DNA of 64,000 bases from Solibacillus silvestris_B (GCF_051967575.1 NZ_JBQCJW010000010.1:1-64000), one strand, 5' to 3'. Positions 42,465 through 51,647 are shown, counted from the stretch's first letter. Numbers and translations: made by a program. The notes: generated from the letters alone by a model not told the origin.

Positions 42465-43216
42465 CGAAACGAATTATTCCATGCTTGGACGTAAAAGAGG
42501 GGCGTGTTGTAAAGGGTGTCCAATTTGTGGAGCTGCGCGATGCGGGCGATCCTGTTGAATTGGCGAAATTTTATGATGAACAAGGTGCGGACGAGCTCGT
42601 ATTTTTGGATATTTCGGCCTCACATGAAGGACGTGAAACGATGGTCGATGTTATTCGCCAAACAGCAGCGACTTTGGCCATCCCATTTACAGTAGGAGGC
42701 GGCATTCGAACGATGGAAGATATGAAGCGTATTTTGCGGGCTGGCGCCGATAAAGTATCTGTGAATACATCTGCTTTAGAGCGTCCGGAGCTTATTAAAG
42801 AAGGCGCAGATTACTTTGGCGCACAATGCATCGTTTGCGCAATCGATGCGAAATATAGCGAGGAAGACGGCACTTGGATGGTATATACACATGGCGGACG
42901 CCATAAAACGGCATGGACAGCCATTGACTGGGCGAAAGAAGCAGTGCGGCTAGGGGCCGGCGAAATACTCCTTACATCGATGAACAAAGACGGCGAAAAA
43001 TCGGGCTTTGATCTGGCTTTGACGAAAGCAGTGCGCGACGCTGTAACAGTGCCTGTCATTGCGAGCGGGGGTGCGGGCAATGCGGAACATTTTCGTGAAG
43101 CATTGCAGGACATTAATGCAGATGCCGCACTTGCAGCAAGCATTTTCCACTATAAAGAAACGAGCGTGGCGGAAGTGAAGAGCTACTTAAAAGAAAAAGG
43201 GGTATGTGTACGATGA
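42458..43216 (+). CDS. hisF: imidazole glycerol phosphate synthase, cyclase subunit HisF
   Basis: A 252-aa (beta-alpha)8 barrel that makes IGP and AICAR from PRFAR with ammonia from HisH. It is HisF, not HisA: KRIIPCLDVKEGRVVKGV, FLDISASHEGRE, FTVGGGIRTMEDM, the catalytic Asp in CAIDAKYS, LTSMNKDGEKSGFD with the second catalytic Asp, and ASGGAGNAEHF. The ATG lies 7 bp inside hisH. The PRFAR-forming isomerase HisA is not encoded in this operon. Confidence 0.96.
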   Translation: MLTKRIIPCLDVKEGRVVKGVQFVELRDAGDPVELAKFYDEQGADELVFLDISASHEGRETMVDVIRQTAATLAIPFTVGGGIRTMEDMKRILRAGADKVSVNTSALERPELIKEGADYFGAQCIVCAIDAKYSEEDGTWMVYTHGGRHKTAWTAIDWAKEAVRLGAGEILLTSMNKDGEKSGFDLALTKAVRDAVTVPVIASGGAGNAEHFREALQDINADAALAASIFHYKETSVAEVKSYLKEKGVCVR

Positions 43217-43830
43217 ACGTAAAATTTAACGAGCAAGGCTTAATTACAGCAGTCGTTCAAGATGCACAATCGAGAGAAGTATTGACGGTTGCCTATATGA
43301 ACGCGGAGTCACTGCAAAAAACAATGGAAACGAACGAAACTTGGTTTTATTCCCGGTCACGCCAAGAGCTTTGGCATAAAGGGGCTACGAGCGGCAACAC
43401 GCAAAAGGTTATTTCGATCAAAACAGATTGCGACCAGGATGCATTGGTTATTGAAGTGATTCCTGCTGGGCCAGCTTGCCATAATGGAACAGCAACCTGC
43501 TTTACTGAAAGCTTGCTGGAAAACGAGCGTCCAGGTTCTGCCGCGATTTTGCCGCAGCTTGCTGAAGTGATTAAACAGCGTGAAACTGATATGCCAGAAG
43601 GTGCTTACACGACGTATTTATTCGAGAAGGGCATCGACAAAATTTGCAAAAAAGTCGGCGAAGAGGCAACGGAAGTAGTGATCGGCGCAAAAAACCGTGA
43701 TGCCGAAGAAGTGAAATGGGAATCGGCTGACCTGCTTTATCACTTGCTTGTCTTGCTCCAGGAACAAAAGGTTGATGTATATGAAGTGCTTCATGTATTG
43801 CAAAAACGCCATGAAGGAAAAAGGGGATAA
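43213..43830 (+). CDS. hisI: bifunctional HisI(E): phosphoribosyl-AMP cyclohydrolase and phosphoribosyl-ATP pyrophosphatase
   Basis: A 205-aa fusion catalysing steps 2 and 3 of histidine synthesis. The N-terminal cyclohydrolase (about 1-110) has YMNAESLQKT, WFYSRSRQELWHKGATSG and the zinc-related DCDQDAL and CHNGTATCF. The C-terminal MazG-like pyrophosphatase (about 115-205) has YTTYLFEKGIDKICKKVGEEATEV. ATG at 43204 is in frame but too close to the SD (AAGGGG); ATG 43213 has proper spacing and overlaps the hisF stop (ATGA). Confidence 0.94.
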   Translation: MNVKFNEQGLITAVVQDAQSREVLTVAYMNAESLQKTMETNETWFYSRSRQELWHKGATSGNTQKVISIKTDCDQDALVIEVIPAGPACHNGTATCFTESLLENERPGSAAILPQLAEVIKQRETDMPEGAYTTYLFEKGIDKICKKVGEEATEVVIGAKNRDAEEVKWESADLLYHLLVLLQEQKVDVYEVLHVLQKRHEGKRG

Positions 43831-43888
43831 TCGCTACATAAATTTCATCATTTTGCCAAACACGGTTTTAGGACATATTTGATGAATA

Positions 43889-43897
43889 TGCTATAAT
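43889..43897 (+). promoter_or_regulatory. extended -10 promoter of yvcD
   Basis: TGCTATAAT is a perfect extended -10 (TGnTATAAT). The -35 region is weak. It lies about 195 bp upstream of the TPR gene. Confidence 0.55.
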
Positions 43898-43984
43898 GGA
43901 AAGAATTGATTAAGGGACGGCATATGCTCGTTCCTTATTTCTTTGTTTAAAAACATTATTTCACGCAATATACTGCATTGTTTA

Positions 43985-44034
43985 ACTTCTTTTCAGTAAA
44001 AAGAAGCTGAACCACCGGCGTATTAGATTACGCC
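43985..44034. other. two small hairpins in the yvcD leader
   Basis: CTTCTTTT pairs with AAAAAGAAG around CAGT (about 43987-44007), followed by GGCGTA (44017-44022) pairing with TACGCC (44029-44034). Neither has a T-run. They could shape the 5' leader of the yvcD transcript. Confidence 0.4.
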
Positions 44035-44091
44035 AGGGTGTAATTGATTATAAAGAAGTACATGAACGGAAAATGACTCGGAGGAATTTTA

Positions 44092-45618
44092 TTGGAAAAT
44101 AAACGTTTAAAAGCAAAAACAACAAATGTCGTGTCGTTTGTTCCGAATGGTGATTATTATTACAATAAAGCTTTAAAAGCAATAGAACGAGACGAGATGG
44201 ATAAGGCGTATAAATTTATTAAACGCGCGGCAGACTTAAGTCCGGATGATGCGCATGTGCTGTTACAATACGGCATTCTGGAAATGGAGCTGCAAAATTT
44301 TGAACATGCTTACGAATTAATCCATACTGCATATAGTTTAGAGCCAAACGAACCTGAAATTATTTTCATGTTGGCGGAAGTGTCGGGCTGTATCGGGCAT
44401 ATTGCAGACGCTCAAAAATATGCGGCACAATATTTGGAAATGGAGCCGGATGGCATGTATATTGAAGACGCCTCCGAAATATTGGAGTTTGTTGATTATG
44501 TTTCGGAAGATTTTGATGAAATGGATGAATTTGATGGCGCGAAGCTTGTGGCGCAGGAAAAGGCCCGCCGTTATATGGAGCAGGGGGATTTCCGGACAGC
44601 GATCGAAATATTGGAGCAAACAATCGAGGAGTTTCCGGACCTTTGGAATGCCCATAATAATTTAGCGTTAGCATATTTCTATATTGGCGAGACTGAGCAA
44701 GCGCGCGCTATCCTGAATGAAGTGCTTCGCGAAAACAAAGGCAATCTTCATGCGCTTTGCAATTTGGCGGTATTTGCCTATTACGAGAAAAATAGCGACG
44801 AGCTCAAAAATCTGCTGTCGCTATTAAAGAAAATTCAGCCATTCGAATGGGAAAATCGCTATAAGCTCGGTGCAACATTTGCGTTGATCGGTCAATATGA
44901 AGAGGCGTATAAATGGCTGCGCTCCATGAGTAAAAAAGGGTATGAAGGCGATACAGGATTTTACTTTTGGCTTGCCCAATCCGCGTATTTCTCGGGGCAT
45001 GAAACAGTAGCAAATGAAGCATGGAAAGTATTGATTCAAATGGATCCGTCAAAAGAAGGAATGGAGCCATGGGCAACCGGCGACGAGACAATTTCAAGAA
45101 AATCGGCGGAAAATCATCGCGACTTTATCATTCGTCAATTAACGAATGAGCATGAGTCGAGTCGATTATTCGGTCTCTTTCTATTGAAGCGTTCCATGCA
45201 TAAGCAGGAAATTATTGCACATCCAAAAATTTTGGATGTCGCCGCTTTTTCCGACTTGGAAAAGCTCTGTCTAGCATATGCGCTTGATTATAACTTCAAT
45301 GTAAACAGCAAGGAAGAGAAGCATTTCCTTCAATTTATGGAAGTGGCAGAGCTTATTGCAGCAACGAATGAGTCGATTTCATTGGAAGTTTCCCAAATTT
45401 TAAGTACGTGGTTTGCACTTGGCGAAATCGCGTTCCAGCAAGGCTATGCGTTTAAAAATTGTGCTGCATTAGCTGCCGCAATTGAATATTCATTTCATAT
45501 TGCAGTCGAAAAAAATGTGACGAAAAAGGCGATTGCGGGCAAATACGGCATTTCAACTGCGACACTGACGAAATATAATGATGAATTATATGAGTTCGTG
45601 CCAGCCGACTTCGAATAG
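44092..45618 (+). CDS. yvcD: TPR-repeat protein YvcD
   Basis: A 508-aa soluble protein with tandem tetratricopeptide repeats. Clear units start with YYYNKALKAIERDEMDKAYKFIKRAADLSP (about 21-50), then 55-85, 90-120 (acidic linker DYVSEDFDEMDEFDG), 150-190 (RYMEQGDFRTAIEILEQTIEE) and 190-260. The C-terminal 180 aa are helical and not TPR-like, ending with a HTH-looking stretch (KKAIAGKYGISTATLTKYNDELYEFVP). TTG start with a GGAGG SD at 7 nt. Its position between hisI and trxB is conserved in Bacillales. Function unknown; a scaffold or regulator is likely. Confidence 0.88.
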   Translation: MENKRLKAKTTNVVSFVPNGDYYYNKALKAIERDEMDKAYKFIKRAADLSPDDAHVLLQYGILEMELQNFEHAYELIHTAYSLEPNEPEIIFMLAEVSGCIGHIADAQKYAAQYLEMEPDGMYIEDASEILEFVDYVSEDFDEMDEFDGAKLVAQEKARRYMEQGDFRTAIEILEQTIEEFPDLWNAHNNLALAYFYIGETEQARAILNEVLRENKGNLHALCNLAVFAYYEKNSDELKNLLSLLKKIQPFEWENRYKLGATFALIGQYEEAYKWLRSMSKKGYEGDTGFYFWLAQSAYFSGHETVANEAWKVLIQMDPSKEGMEPWATGDETISRKSAENHRDFIIRQLTNEHESSRLFGLFLLKRSMHKQEIIAHPKILDVAAFSDLEKLCLAYALDYNFNVNSKEEKHFLQFMEVAELIAATNESISLEVSQILSTWFALGEIAFQQGYAFKNCAALAAAIEYSFHIAVEKNVTKKAIAGKYGISTATLTKYNDELYEFVPADFE

Positions 45619-45627
45619 GCAGTATAG

Positions 45628-45656
45628 TTGTATTTATAAGAGCAATCTTATACGAT
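45628..45656 (+). promoter_or_regulatory. promoter of trxB
   Basis: TTGTAT (45628-45633), 17 bp, TACGAT (45651-45656), about 35 bp before the trxB start codon. A disulphide-stress (Spx-type) promoter often has a weak -35; none was specifically recognised. Confidence 0.55.
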
Positions 45657-45690
45657 AAATAGTAATGGTACACGCAAGAGGAGGATCAAT

Positions 45691-46635
45691 ATGTCTGAAG
45701 AAAAAATTTATGATGTAGTAATCATCGGAGCAGGTCCGGCAGGTATGACGGCTGCAGTTTATGCATCTCGCGCAAACTTATCAACATTAATGATTGAACG
45801 TGGTATTCCTGGTGGGCAAATGGCCAACACTGAAGCAGTGGAGAACTATCCAGGTTTCGATACAATTTTAGGACCGGAGCTTTCTACAAAAATGTTCGAG
45901 CATGCGAAAAAATTCGGTGCCGAATATGCATATGGCGATGTGTCTGAAGTAATCGATGGCGATGAATATAAAATCATCGTTTCAGGTAAAAAGCAATATA
46001 AAACACGCACGATTATTATTACAACAGGCGCAGAATACAAAAAACTGGGTATTCCAGGTGAAACAGAGCTTGGCGGCCGCGGTGTAAGTTATTGTGCCGT
46101 ATGTGATGGCGCATTCTTCAAGCAAAAAAACCTGATCGTAATCGGCGGGGGCGACTCTGCTGTTGAAGAGGGCGTTTATTTGACGCGTTTTGCAGACAAA
46201 GTGACAATCGTTCACCGCCGTGATAAATTACGCGCACAGAAGATTTTGCAAGACCGCGCATTTGCCAATGAAAAAGTGGACTTCATCTGGAATTCAACGG
46301 TGAAAGAAATTCATGAAGTGAATGGCAAAGTAGGAAAAGTGACATTGGTATCAACAGTTGACGGCACAGAATCCGAAGTCGAGACAGACGGTGTATTCGT
46401 ATATGTAGGCATGCTACCGTTAACAGCGCCATTTGCTTCACTTAACATTTTAAATGAAGCAGGCTATATTGTAACGAATGAAAAAATGGAAACGGCAGTG
46501 CCAGGCATTTATGCAGCAGGCGATGTGCGCGAAAAAATGCTGCGCCAAATTGTTACAGCAACAGGTGATGGCAGTATCGCCGCACAATCTGCGCAACATT
46601 TCGTAGAAGAAATAAAAGAAAAGATAAATCAATAA
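45691..46635 (+). CDS. trxB: thioredoxin reductase TrxB
   Basis: A 314-aa FAD/NADPH enzyme that keeps thioredoxin reduced. FAD-binding GAGPAGMTAAVYASR (about 13-27), the redox-active pair C135-A-V-C138 (SYCAVCDGAFF), the NADPH-binding IGGGDSAVEEGVYLTRFA (about 151-168) and the C-terminal FAD motif IYAAGDVREKMLRQIVTATGDG are all present. ATG start with GAGGAGG SD. Essential in most Bacillales. Terminator follows 88 bp after the stop. Confidence 0.96.
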   Translation: MSEEKIYDVVIIGAGPAGMTAAVYASRANLSTLMIERGIPGGQMANTEAVENYPGFDTILGPELSTKMFEHAKKFGAEYAYGDVSEVIDGDEYKIIVSGKKQYKTRTIIITTGAEYKKLGIPGETELGGRGVSYCAVCDGAFFKQKNLIVIGGGDSAVEEGVYLTRFADKVTIVHRRDKLRAQKILQDRAFANEKVDFIWNSTVKEIHEVNGKVGKVTLVSTVDGTESEVETDGVFVYVGMLPLTAPFASLNILNEAGYIVTNEKMETAVPGIYAAGDVREKMLRQIVTATGDGSIAAQSAQHFVEEIKEKINQ

Positions 46636-46723
46636 ATCCTTAACATAAATGTAATCATATCGTTACAAAATACGGGTATACTTAATGTAGAATTTGTTTT
46701 AACCCCCTTATATTTTTATCCTA

Positions 46724-46768
46724 AGGTTGTTTCAAGCGTGTCTTGCGCTGAAACAACCTCTTTTTTTG
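46724..46768 (+). terminator. terminator of trxB
   Basis: AGGTTGTTTC pairs with GAAACAACCT, with an inner AGCG/CGCT step, followed by CTTTTTTT. The stem exceeds 13 bp. Confidence 0.9.
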
Positions 46769-46829
46769 GTAATTTGTCGTTCCCTCCAGCATGCTTCACT
46801 TAGAAAACCGGTCAAATGATACGAGTGCT

Positions 46830-46858
46830 TTTACGGAATGCATAGGACAAGGTATAAT
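46830..46858 (+). promoter_or_regulatory. sigma-A promoter of yvcI-rapZ-yvcK-whiA
   Basis: TTTACG (46830-46835), 17 bp, TATAAT (46853-46858), 114 bp before yvcI. A hairpin with TTTCGCT and AGCG-GAAA arms lies in the leader near 46883-46903. The rest of the 46636-46972 gap holds only the trxB terminator. Confidence 0.7.
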
Positions 46859-46972
46859 AGAAATAAGCTTTAGAAAAACACGTTTCGCTCCAAATAGCGC
46901 GAAATGATGTCCTTACTTATGTGGATATCCTTGAAAGCGACTCCACTAAATGAAAGAGTTGAGGTGTTGTGT

Positions 46973-47443
46973 ATGCAACGTATTACAAATTTACTTGCTA
47001 TTAAAGATGGTCAAGTATTATTGCTTCAAAAACCGAGAAGAGGCTGGTTTGTTGCGCCAGGCGGCAAAATGGAGCCAGGAGAATCCATCTATGAATCCGC
47101 TATACGCGAATTTCAGGAAGAAACGAATTTAACACCAAAAGACGTTCATTTAAAAGGCGTATACACAATGGTCATAAAAAATGGGGATACAGTCGTGGAT
47201 GAGTGGATGCTTTATACATTTATCGCTACAGATGCGGAAGGCACACCATTTGTGGAAACACGTGAAGGATTATTAGGCTGGCACTCGATAGAACGGTTAA
47301 ACGATCTTCCTATGGCTGAAGGAGACCGGACAAATTTATTGTTTGCGGCATTAAACAAAGGTATGCAATATGGTACATTTGAATATACAGAGGATTTTGA
47401 GCTATTAAGCGAGAAAATTCAAAACTCGATGGGAGAAAACTAG
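46973..47443 (+). CDS. yvcI: NUDIX hydrolase YvcI
   Basis: A 156-aa NUDIX hydrolase of the MutT type. The Nudix box GGKMEPGESIYESAIREFQEETNL (about 32-55) has all metal-binding Glu residues. Flanking strands (NLLAIKDGQVLLLQKPRRGWFVAP) fit a nucleoside-diphosphate-X hydrolase. The frame is open from 46904, but ATG 46973 follows GAGGTG and gives the family length. First gene of the conserved yvcI-rapZ-yvcK-whiA cluster. The substrate is not determined. Confidence 0.9.
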   Translation: MQRITNLLAIKDGQVLLLQKPRRGWFVAPGGKMEPGESIYESAIREFQEETNLTPKDVHLKGVYTMVIKNGDTVVDEWMLYTFIATDAEGTPFVETREGLLGWHSIERLNDLPMAEGDRTNLLFAALNKGMQYGTFEYTEDFELLSEKIQNSMGEN

Positions 47444-47457
47444 AGGAGATGAAACAA

Positions 47458-48339
47458 GTGGGTAGTTCGAGCTATACACATGAGTTAGTTATCATTACAG
47501 GAATGTCAGGGGCTGGAAAAACGGTAGCAGTGCAAAGCTTTGAGGATTTAGGCTATTACTGTGTCGACAATTTGCCGCCAGAACTTTTGACTACTTTTTT
47601 AGCGTTGATGAAAGATTCCGAGAAGAAAATTTCACGTATTGCGGTTGTAATGGATTTACGTGGGAGAGAATTTTTTGGCTCACTGATTGAAACGCTCGAC
47701 GCATTATTGGATGAAGAGGATATTTTACTGCGCATTTTATTTTTGGAATCCGATGATGCCACATTAGTTCGACGCTATAAAGAATCGCGTCGTTCACACC
47801 CACTTGCACCGAAAGGCTTACCATTGGAAGGAATTCAATTGGAACGACAATTGCTTTCCGAAATAAAAGGGCGCGCGAAAACCGTCGTGAATACTTCCAA
47901 GTTGAAGCCCCGCGAATTGCGTGAACGCATCGCACAGGAATTTACAAACATGAGCAGCCCCACTTTTTCACTCAATATTATGTCATTTGGCTTTAAACAC
48001 GGGCTTCCGATCGATGCCGATTTAGTATTTGATGTACGGTTTTTAAAAAATCCATATTATGTGGAAGAATTACGACATAAAACAGGACTCCAAACCGAAG
48101 TTTCATCTTATGTACTCGCAACAGAAGAGACACAGCAGCTTATAGCTAAACTGACGGACCTGTTTACATTCATGATCCCGCATTATAGAAATGAAGGGAA
48201 ATCACAGCTTGTTATCGCTTTCGGCTGTACGGGTGGCCAGCATCGCTCGGTTACACTTGCGGAATATTTCGGGAAACTATTAGCCAAAAATGATCAAGTC
48301 ATTATTTCACATAGAGATATCAATCATAGGAAGGATTGA
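47458..48339 (+). CDS. rapZ: RapZ-family nucleotide-binding protein
   Basis: A 293-aa P-loop protein (older names YvcJ, UPF0042). Walker A is TGMSGAGKT near residues 13-21, and Walker-B-like region VMDLRGREFF follows. The C-terminal domain has FGFKHGLPIDADLVFDVRFLKNP and GCTGGQHRSVTLAEYF, the RapZ hallmark. In E. coli RapZ is an RNase adaptor for GlmZ; in Bacillales the protein hydrolyses nucleotides and affects competence. ATG 47449 is in frame, but it directly abuts the SD GAGGAG; GTG 47458 at 9-nt spacing is more likely. Confidence 0.94.
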   Translation: MGSSSYTHELVIITGMSGAGKTVAVQSFEDLGYYCVDNLPPELLTTFLALMKDSEKKISRIAVVMDLRGREFFGSLIETLDALLDEEDILLRILFLESDDATLVRRYKESRRSHPLAPKGLPLEGIQLERQLLSEIKGRAKTVVNTSKLKPRELRERIAQEFTNMSSPTFSLNIMSFGFKHGLPIDADLVFDVRFLKNPYYVEELRHKTGLQTEVSSYVLATEETQQLIAKLTDLFTFMIPHYRNEGKSQLVIAFGCTGGQHRSVTLAEYFGKLLAKNDQVIISHRDINHRKD

Positions 48340-48343
48340 TGGA

Positions 48344-49318
48344 ATGAAAAAAAAGAAGACACGCATCGTCGTAATTGGCGGAGGTACGGGCCTTTCGACA
48401 ATATTACGCGGTCTAAAGCAACATGCTTTTGATATAACAGCTATCGTCACGGTTGCGGATGACGGTGGCTCTTCAGGTCGTTTACGGGACGACTACGATA
48501 TACCGCCTCCAGGGGATGTGCGTAATGTCATTGCAGCTTTGTCCGATGTGGAACCGCTTGTAGAGCAAATGTTTCAGTACCGATTTTCGCAGTCAAATGA
48601 TTTGGAGGGCCATTCGCTAGGCAACTTAATGCTGGCCGCCTTGACCGAAATTACAGGTGATTTTAATCATGCCATTGCTGAAATGAGCAAAGTTTTAAAT
48701 GTGCATGGGAAAGTTATTCCCGCAGCAAACAAAAAAGTAACATTGCATGCGGAATTGACTGACGGAACATCGATTATCGGAGAATCCAAAATACCATCCG
48801 GCCATGCGCCGATCAAGCGCGTATATTTGGAGCCAAGCAATTTAAAGCCCTTGCCAGCTGCAGTTCATGCGATTGAACGGGCAGATTTTATTTTGATCGG
48901 ACCTGGAAGCCTTTATACGAGCATCATTCCGAATTTGCTAGTAAGAGGGATTGGGCAAGCGCTCATTCGTGCAAAAGGCGAAAAGATTTACATCGCAAAT
49001 TTAATGACCCAGCAAGGCGAGACAAGTCACTATACGGCATCACAGCATATTGAGGCGATACATGCACATGTGGGGGAAGCTTTTATTGAGTCGGTATTGA
49101 TCAATGAAAGGGAGCTCCCTTCTTCAATCTATGAAAATTATTTGGAGGAAAATGCGGAGCCTGTGAAATTTGATGTGGAAAAATTGAAAAAAATGGGCAT
49201 TAAAATCATTCCGAAAGAGATTGCCCTTATCCATAATGGAACTGTACGTCATGATGCGAAAAACTTAGCAGATTGGCTTTGTGAATATACAAAACAAAAA
49301 CAACAAACGATGGAGTAA
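48344..49318 (+). CDS. yvcK: YvcK family gluconeogenesis/cell-shape factor
   Basis: A 324-aa CofD-like Rossmann-fold protein. IVVIGGGTGLSTILRGLK (about residues 7-24), VADDGGSSGRLRDDYDIPPPGDVRNVI (about 36-62) and GPGSLYTSIIPNLLV (about 186-200) are signatures. In B. subtilis it binds UDP-sugars and is needed for growth on gluconeogenic carbon sources and for correct PBP1 placement. ATG 48344 follows AGGAAGGA, 4 bp after the rapZ stop; the longer frame inside rapZ is not used. Confidence 0.94.
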   Translation: MKKKKTRIVVIGGGTGLSTILRGLKQHAFDITAIVTVADDGGSSGRLRDDYDIPPPGDVRNVIAALSDVEPLVEQMFQYRFSQSNDLEGHSLGNLMLAALTEITGDFNHAIAEMSKVLNVHGKVIPAANKKVTLHAELTDGTSIIGESKIPSGHAPIKRVYLEPSNLKPLPAAVHAIERADFILIGPGSLYTSIIPNLLVRGIGQALIRAKGEKIYIANLMTQQGETSHYTASQHIEAIHAHVGEAFIESVLINERELPSSIYENYLEENAEPVKFDVEKLKKMGIKIIPKEIALIHNGTVRHDAKNLADWLCEYTKQKQQTME

Positions 49319-49368
49319 AATCATTCTGAAATAACTACATAGTTTGCTAGGAAAGGGGGAGCACAACG

Positions 49369-50310
49369 ATGTCATTCGCATCAGAAACGAAAAAGGAGCT
49401 CACGCAAGTTGAAGCCGATGACAGCAGTCTAAAAGCAGAAGTGTCCGCCCTTATTCGAATGAACGGTTCTTTAAGCTTCGCAAACCGCCAGTTAAGCCTG
49501 GATGTTCAAACAGAAAATGCCGCGATCGCACGCCGGCTTTATACAATTGTGAAAAAGCTTTATCCGTATAATGTAGAGCTGCTCGTGCGTAAGAAGATGC
49601 GCTTAAAAAAGAACAATGTCTATATATGCCGTGTTCGGGATGGGGCTCGCGAAATTTTGGCCGACTTGGAAATTGTATCAAATTCCTTTGAATTCAATCA
49701 TACAATTTCGGAAGTTATCATCCCAAAAAATAGTGAGCGTCGGGCATATTTACGCGGCGCCTTTTTAGCGGGGGGATCTGTCAACAATCCTGAAACTTCT
49801 TCATATCATTTGGAAGTTTATTCTTTATATAAGGAGCATGGGGAAGCGTTGGCACAGCTCATGAACCGCTATGATTTAAATGCGAAGACAATCGAGCGCA
49901 AAAAGGGCTTCGTAACATATTTGAAAGAGGCGGAAAAAATTTCGGACTTTTTAAATTTAATCGGCGCAACACAGGCGATGCTGAAGTTTGAGGATGTGCG
50001 CATAGTAAGAGATATGCGCAATAGCGTAAACCGTATCGTTAACTGCGAAACCGCCAATTTAAACAAAACGATTGGCGCCGCGTTAAGGCAAGTGGAAAAT
50101 ATTCGCTATATTGATAATGCTGTTGGATTGGACCAATTACCGGAAAAATTACGGGAAATCGCTCGGCTTCGTGTAGAATACCAGGATGTGACATTAAAAG
50201 AGCTGGGCGAGATGGTATCGACAGGGGCTGTCAGCAAATCGGGGGTCAATCACCGCTTGCGCAAGATTGACGAAATTGCCGAAGCACTGCGCCGCGGCGA
50301 AAAAATTTAA
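49369..50310 (+). CDS. whiA: WhiA, LAGLIDADG-type regulator
   Basis: A 313-aa protein combining a degenerate LAGLIDADG homing-endonuclease fold (about 90-220; RRAYLRGAFLAGGSVNNPETSSYHLEV) with a C-terminal HTH (VEYQDVTLKELGEMVSTGAVSKSGVNHRLRKIDEIAEALR). In streptomycetes it controls sporulation; in B. subtilis it affects cell division and chromosome segregation. ATG start after AAAGGGGG. It is the last gene of the yvcI cluster, with crh behind it under a separate promoter. Confidence 0.95.
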   Translation: MSFASETKKELTQVEADDSSLKAEVSALIRMNGSLSFANRQLSLDVQTENAAIARRLYTIVKKLYPYNVELLVRKKMRLKKNNVYICRVRDGAREILADLEIVSNSFEFNHTISEVIIPKNSERRAYLRGAFLAGGSVNNPETSSYHLEVYSLYKEHGEALAQLMNRYDLNAKTIERKKGFVTYLKEAEKISDFLNLIGATQAMLKFEDVRIVRDMRNSVNRIVNCETANLNKTIGAALRQVENIRYIDNAVGLDQLPEKLREIARLRVEYQDVTLKELGEMVSTGAVSKSGVNHRLRKIDEIAEALRRGEKI

Positions 50311-50421
50311 CTTTTTTAACGTGTTTTAAAAATGGGCGAAAAGAATTTCAAGCCCCTGTTGGATAGGAAGTATGCCGGAAAATATGAATAAATGAGAACG
50401 ATTTCATGGATGGCGTATTCT

Positions 50422-50453
50422 ATTGTTGTTCTTTTCGGATAATTCCGATAAGA
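50422..50453 (+). promoter_or_regulatory. crh promoter with an inverted repeat in the spacer
   Basis: A -35 (TTGTTC) and -10 (TAAGAT) at 17-bp spacing lie at the end of this stretch. Between them is the inverted repeat TCGGATAATTCCGA (50435-50448). Nearly the same 14-mer lies before the second binding-protein gene at 55094. Confidence 0.45.
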
Positions 50454-50499
50454 TGAACTTATAGAAGCGATGAACGGTTGTGAAAGGGAGTATTTCAAG

Positions 50500-50757
50500 A
50501 TGATCGAAAAACAAGTGGAAGTCAAGCTGAAATCAGGCTTACAAGCAAGACAAGCTGCGTTGTTCGTACAAGAAGCGAATCGTTTTAAAGCAGATGTCTT
50601 TTTACAAAAAGATACAAAAAAAGTAAATGCGAAATCGATCATGGGGATTATGAGCTTAGCGGTCGCAAAGGGGACGGTTGTTACATTATGTGCAGACGGC
50701 CATGACGAAGAAAAAGCTATACATGCTCTTCAGCTTCTAATCGAAAAAGCAGACTAA
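50500..50757 (+). CDS. crh: Crh, HPr-like catabolite repression protein
   Basis: An 85-aa HPr paralogue. It has Gln15 (GLQAR) in place of the phosphocarrier His15, so it cannot act in sugar transport. Ser46 (AKSIMGIM) is kept as the HprK target; Crh-Ser-P is a co-repressor of CcpA and binds metabolic enzymes. The ATG at 50500 follows AAAGGGAG; the frame opens earlier at 50470 without a proper SD. The protein begins MIEKQVEVKLKSGLQAR. Its kinase HprK is in this window. Confidence 0.94.
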   Translation: MIEKQVEVKLKSGLQARQAALFVQEANRFKADVFLQKDTKKVNAKSIMGIMSLAVAKGTVVTLCADGHDEEKAIHALQLLIEKAD

Positions 50758-50762
50758 TATGA

Positions 50763-50806
50763 AAAGCACAGCCAGCTCAGCATAGATTGAAGCGGCTGTG
50801 CTTTAT
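50763..50806 (+). terminator. terminator of crh
   Basis: AAAGCACAGCC (50763-50773) pairs with GGCTGTGCTTT (50794-50804), followed by ATTTG. The stem is 11 bp and the T-tract short. Confidence 0.75.
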
Positions 50807-50936
50807 TTGTGTTGGAGGAGATAGAAGGCAAGGCGCCAACTGATGGCAGAGCACGCGTAAAGCGTTGTTTTTGAACCTCGGCATAGCTGCAATAAAAGCT
50901 TGCTGTAAACGACGCAAAATTGCCCGTCCAAATAAC

Positions 50937-50967
50937 AAAGCACACAAGATCAACTCTTGCATGCTTT
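50937..50967 (-). terminator. hairpin beyond clpP
   Basis: AAAGCA and TGCTTT with an inner CAAGA/TCTTG step form a two-part stem 10 bp beyond the clpP stop on the minus strand. The following T-tract is weak (GTTATTTGG). Confidence 0.5.
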
Positions 50968-50976
50968 CGGTTTACA

Positions 50977-51570
50977 TTATTTTTTTAATTGGTTGCGCTC
51001 ATAGATTTGGTCGATTAGGCCGTACTCTTTTGCTTGCTCCGCTGTCATGAAGTTATCACGATCTGTGTCGCGAGCTAAAGTTTCATAATCTTGGCCACTG
51101 TTTTCTGCCATGATGCGGTTCAGCTTTTCACGCAGGTGCAAAATGCGTTTTGCTGCGATTTCGATTTCTGTCGCTTGGCCTTGTGCACCGCCAAGTGGTT
51201 GGTGAATCATTACTTCTGCGTTCGGCAATGCGATACGCTTGCCTTTTGCACCAGCAGAAAGCAAGAATGCCCCCATTGATGCAGCCATACCGATACAAAT
51301 AGTCGATACATCAGGCTTGATGAAGTTCATCGTATCGTAAATTGCCATACCAGATGTGATGGAACCACCCGGAGAATTGATGTATAGGTAAATATCTTTA
51401 TCTGGATCTTCTGCTTCCAAAAATAATAGCTGGGCAACAATTGAGTTTGCAACATTGTCATCGATAGCGCTGCCTAATAAAATGATGCGGTCCTTTAATA
51501 AACGTGAATAAATGTCATATGCACGTTCGCCGCGGTTTGTTTGTTCAATAACTGTAGGAATTAAGTTCAT
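50977..51570 (-). CDS. clpP: ATP-dependent Clp protease proteolytic subunit ClpP
   Basis: A 197-aa serine protease subunit forming a 14-mer barrel that degrades substrates fed by ClpC, ClpX or ClpE. The catalytic triad is complete: Ser98 (GMAASMG), His123 (MIHQP), Asp172 (TDRDN). The N-terminal MNLIPTVIEQTNRGERAYDI and the LLSAGAKGKR stretch are typical. ATG start after GGGAGG. It is transcribed alone on the minus strand from a promoter overlapped by a CtsR-type box. It has the usual length. Confidence 0.97.
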   Translation of the reverse strand: MNLIPTVIEQTNRGERAYDIYSRLLKDRIILLGSAIDDNVANSIVAQLLFLEAEDPDKDIYLYINSPGGSITSGMAIYDTMNFIKPDVSTICIGMAASMGAFLLSAGAKGKRIALPNAEVMIHQPLGGAQGQATEIEIAAKRILHLREKLNRIMAENSGQDYETLARDTDRDNFMTAEQAKEYGLIDQIYERNQLKK

Positions 51571-51647
51571 TGAATAATCCTCCCTTTGTTAAAGCTTTTA
51601 TTCGAATACTGATGCTGAAAAATGGAAAGTATTTCAGCTGTAAACCT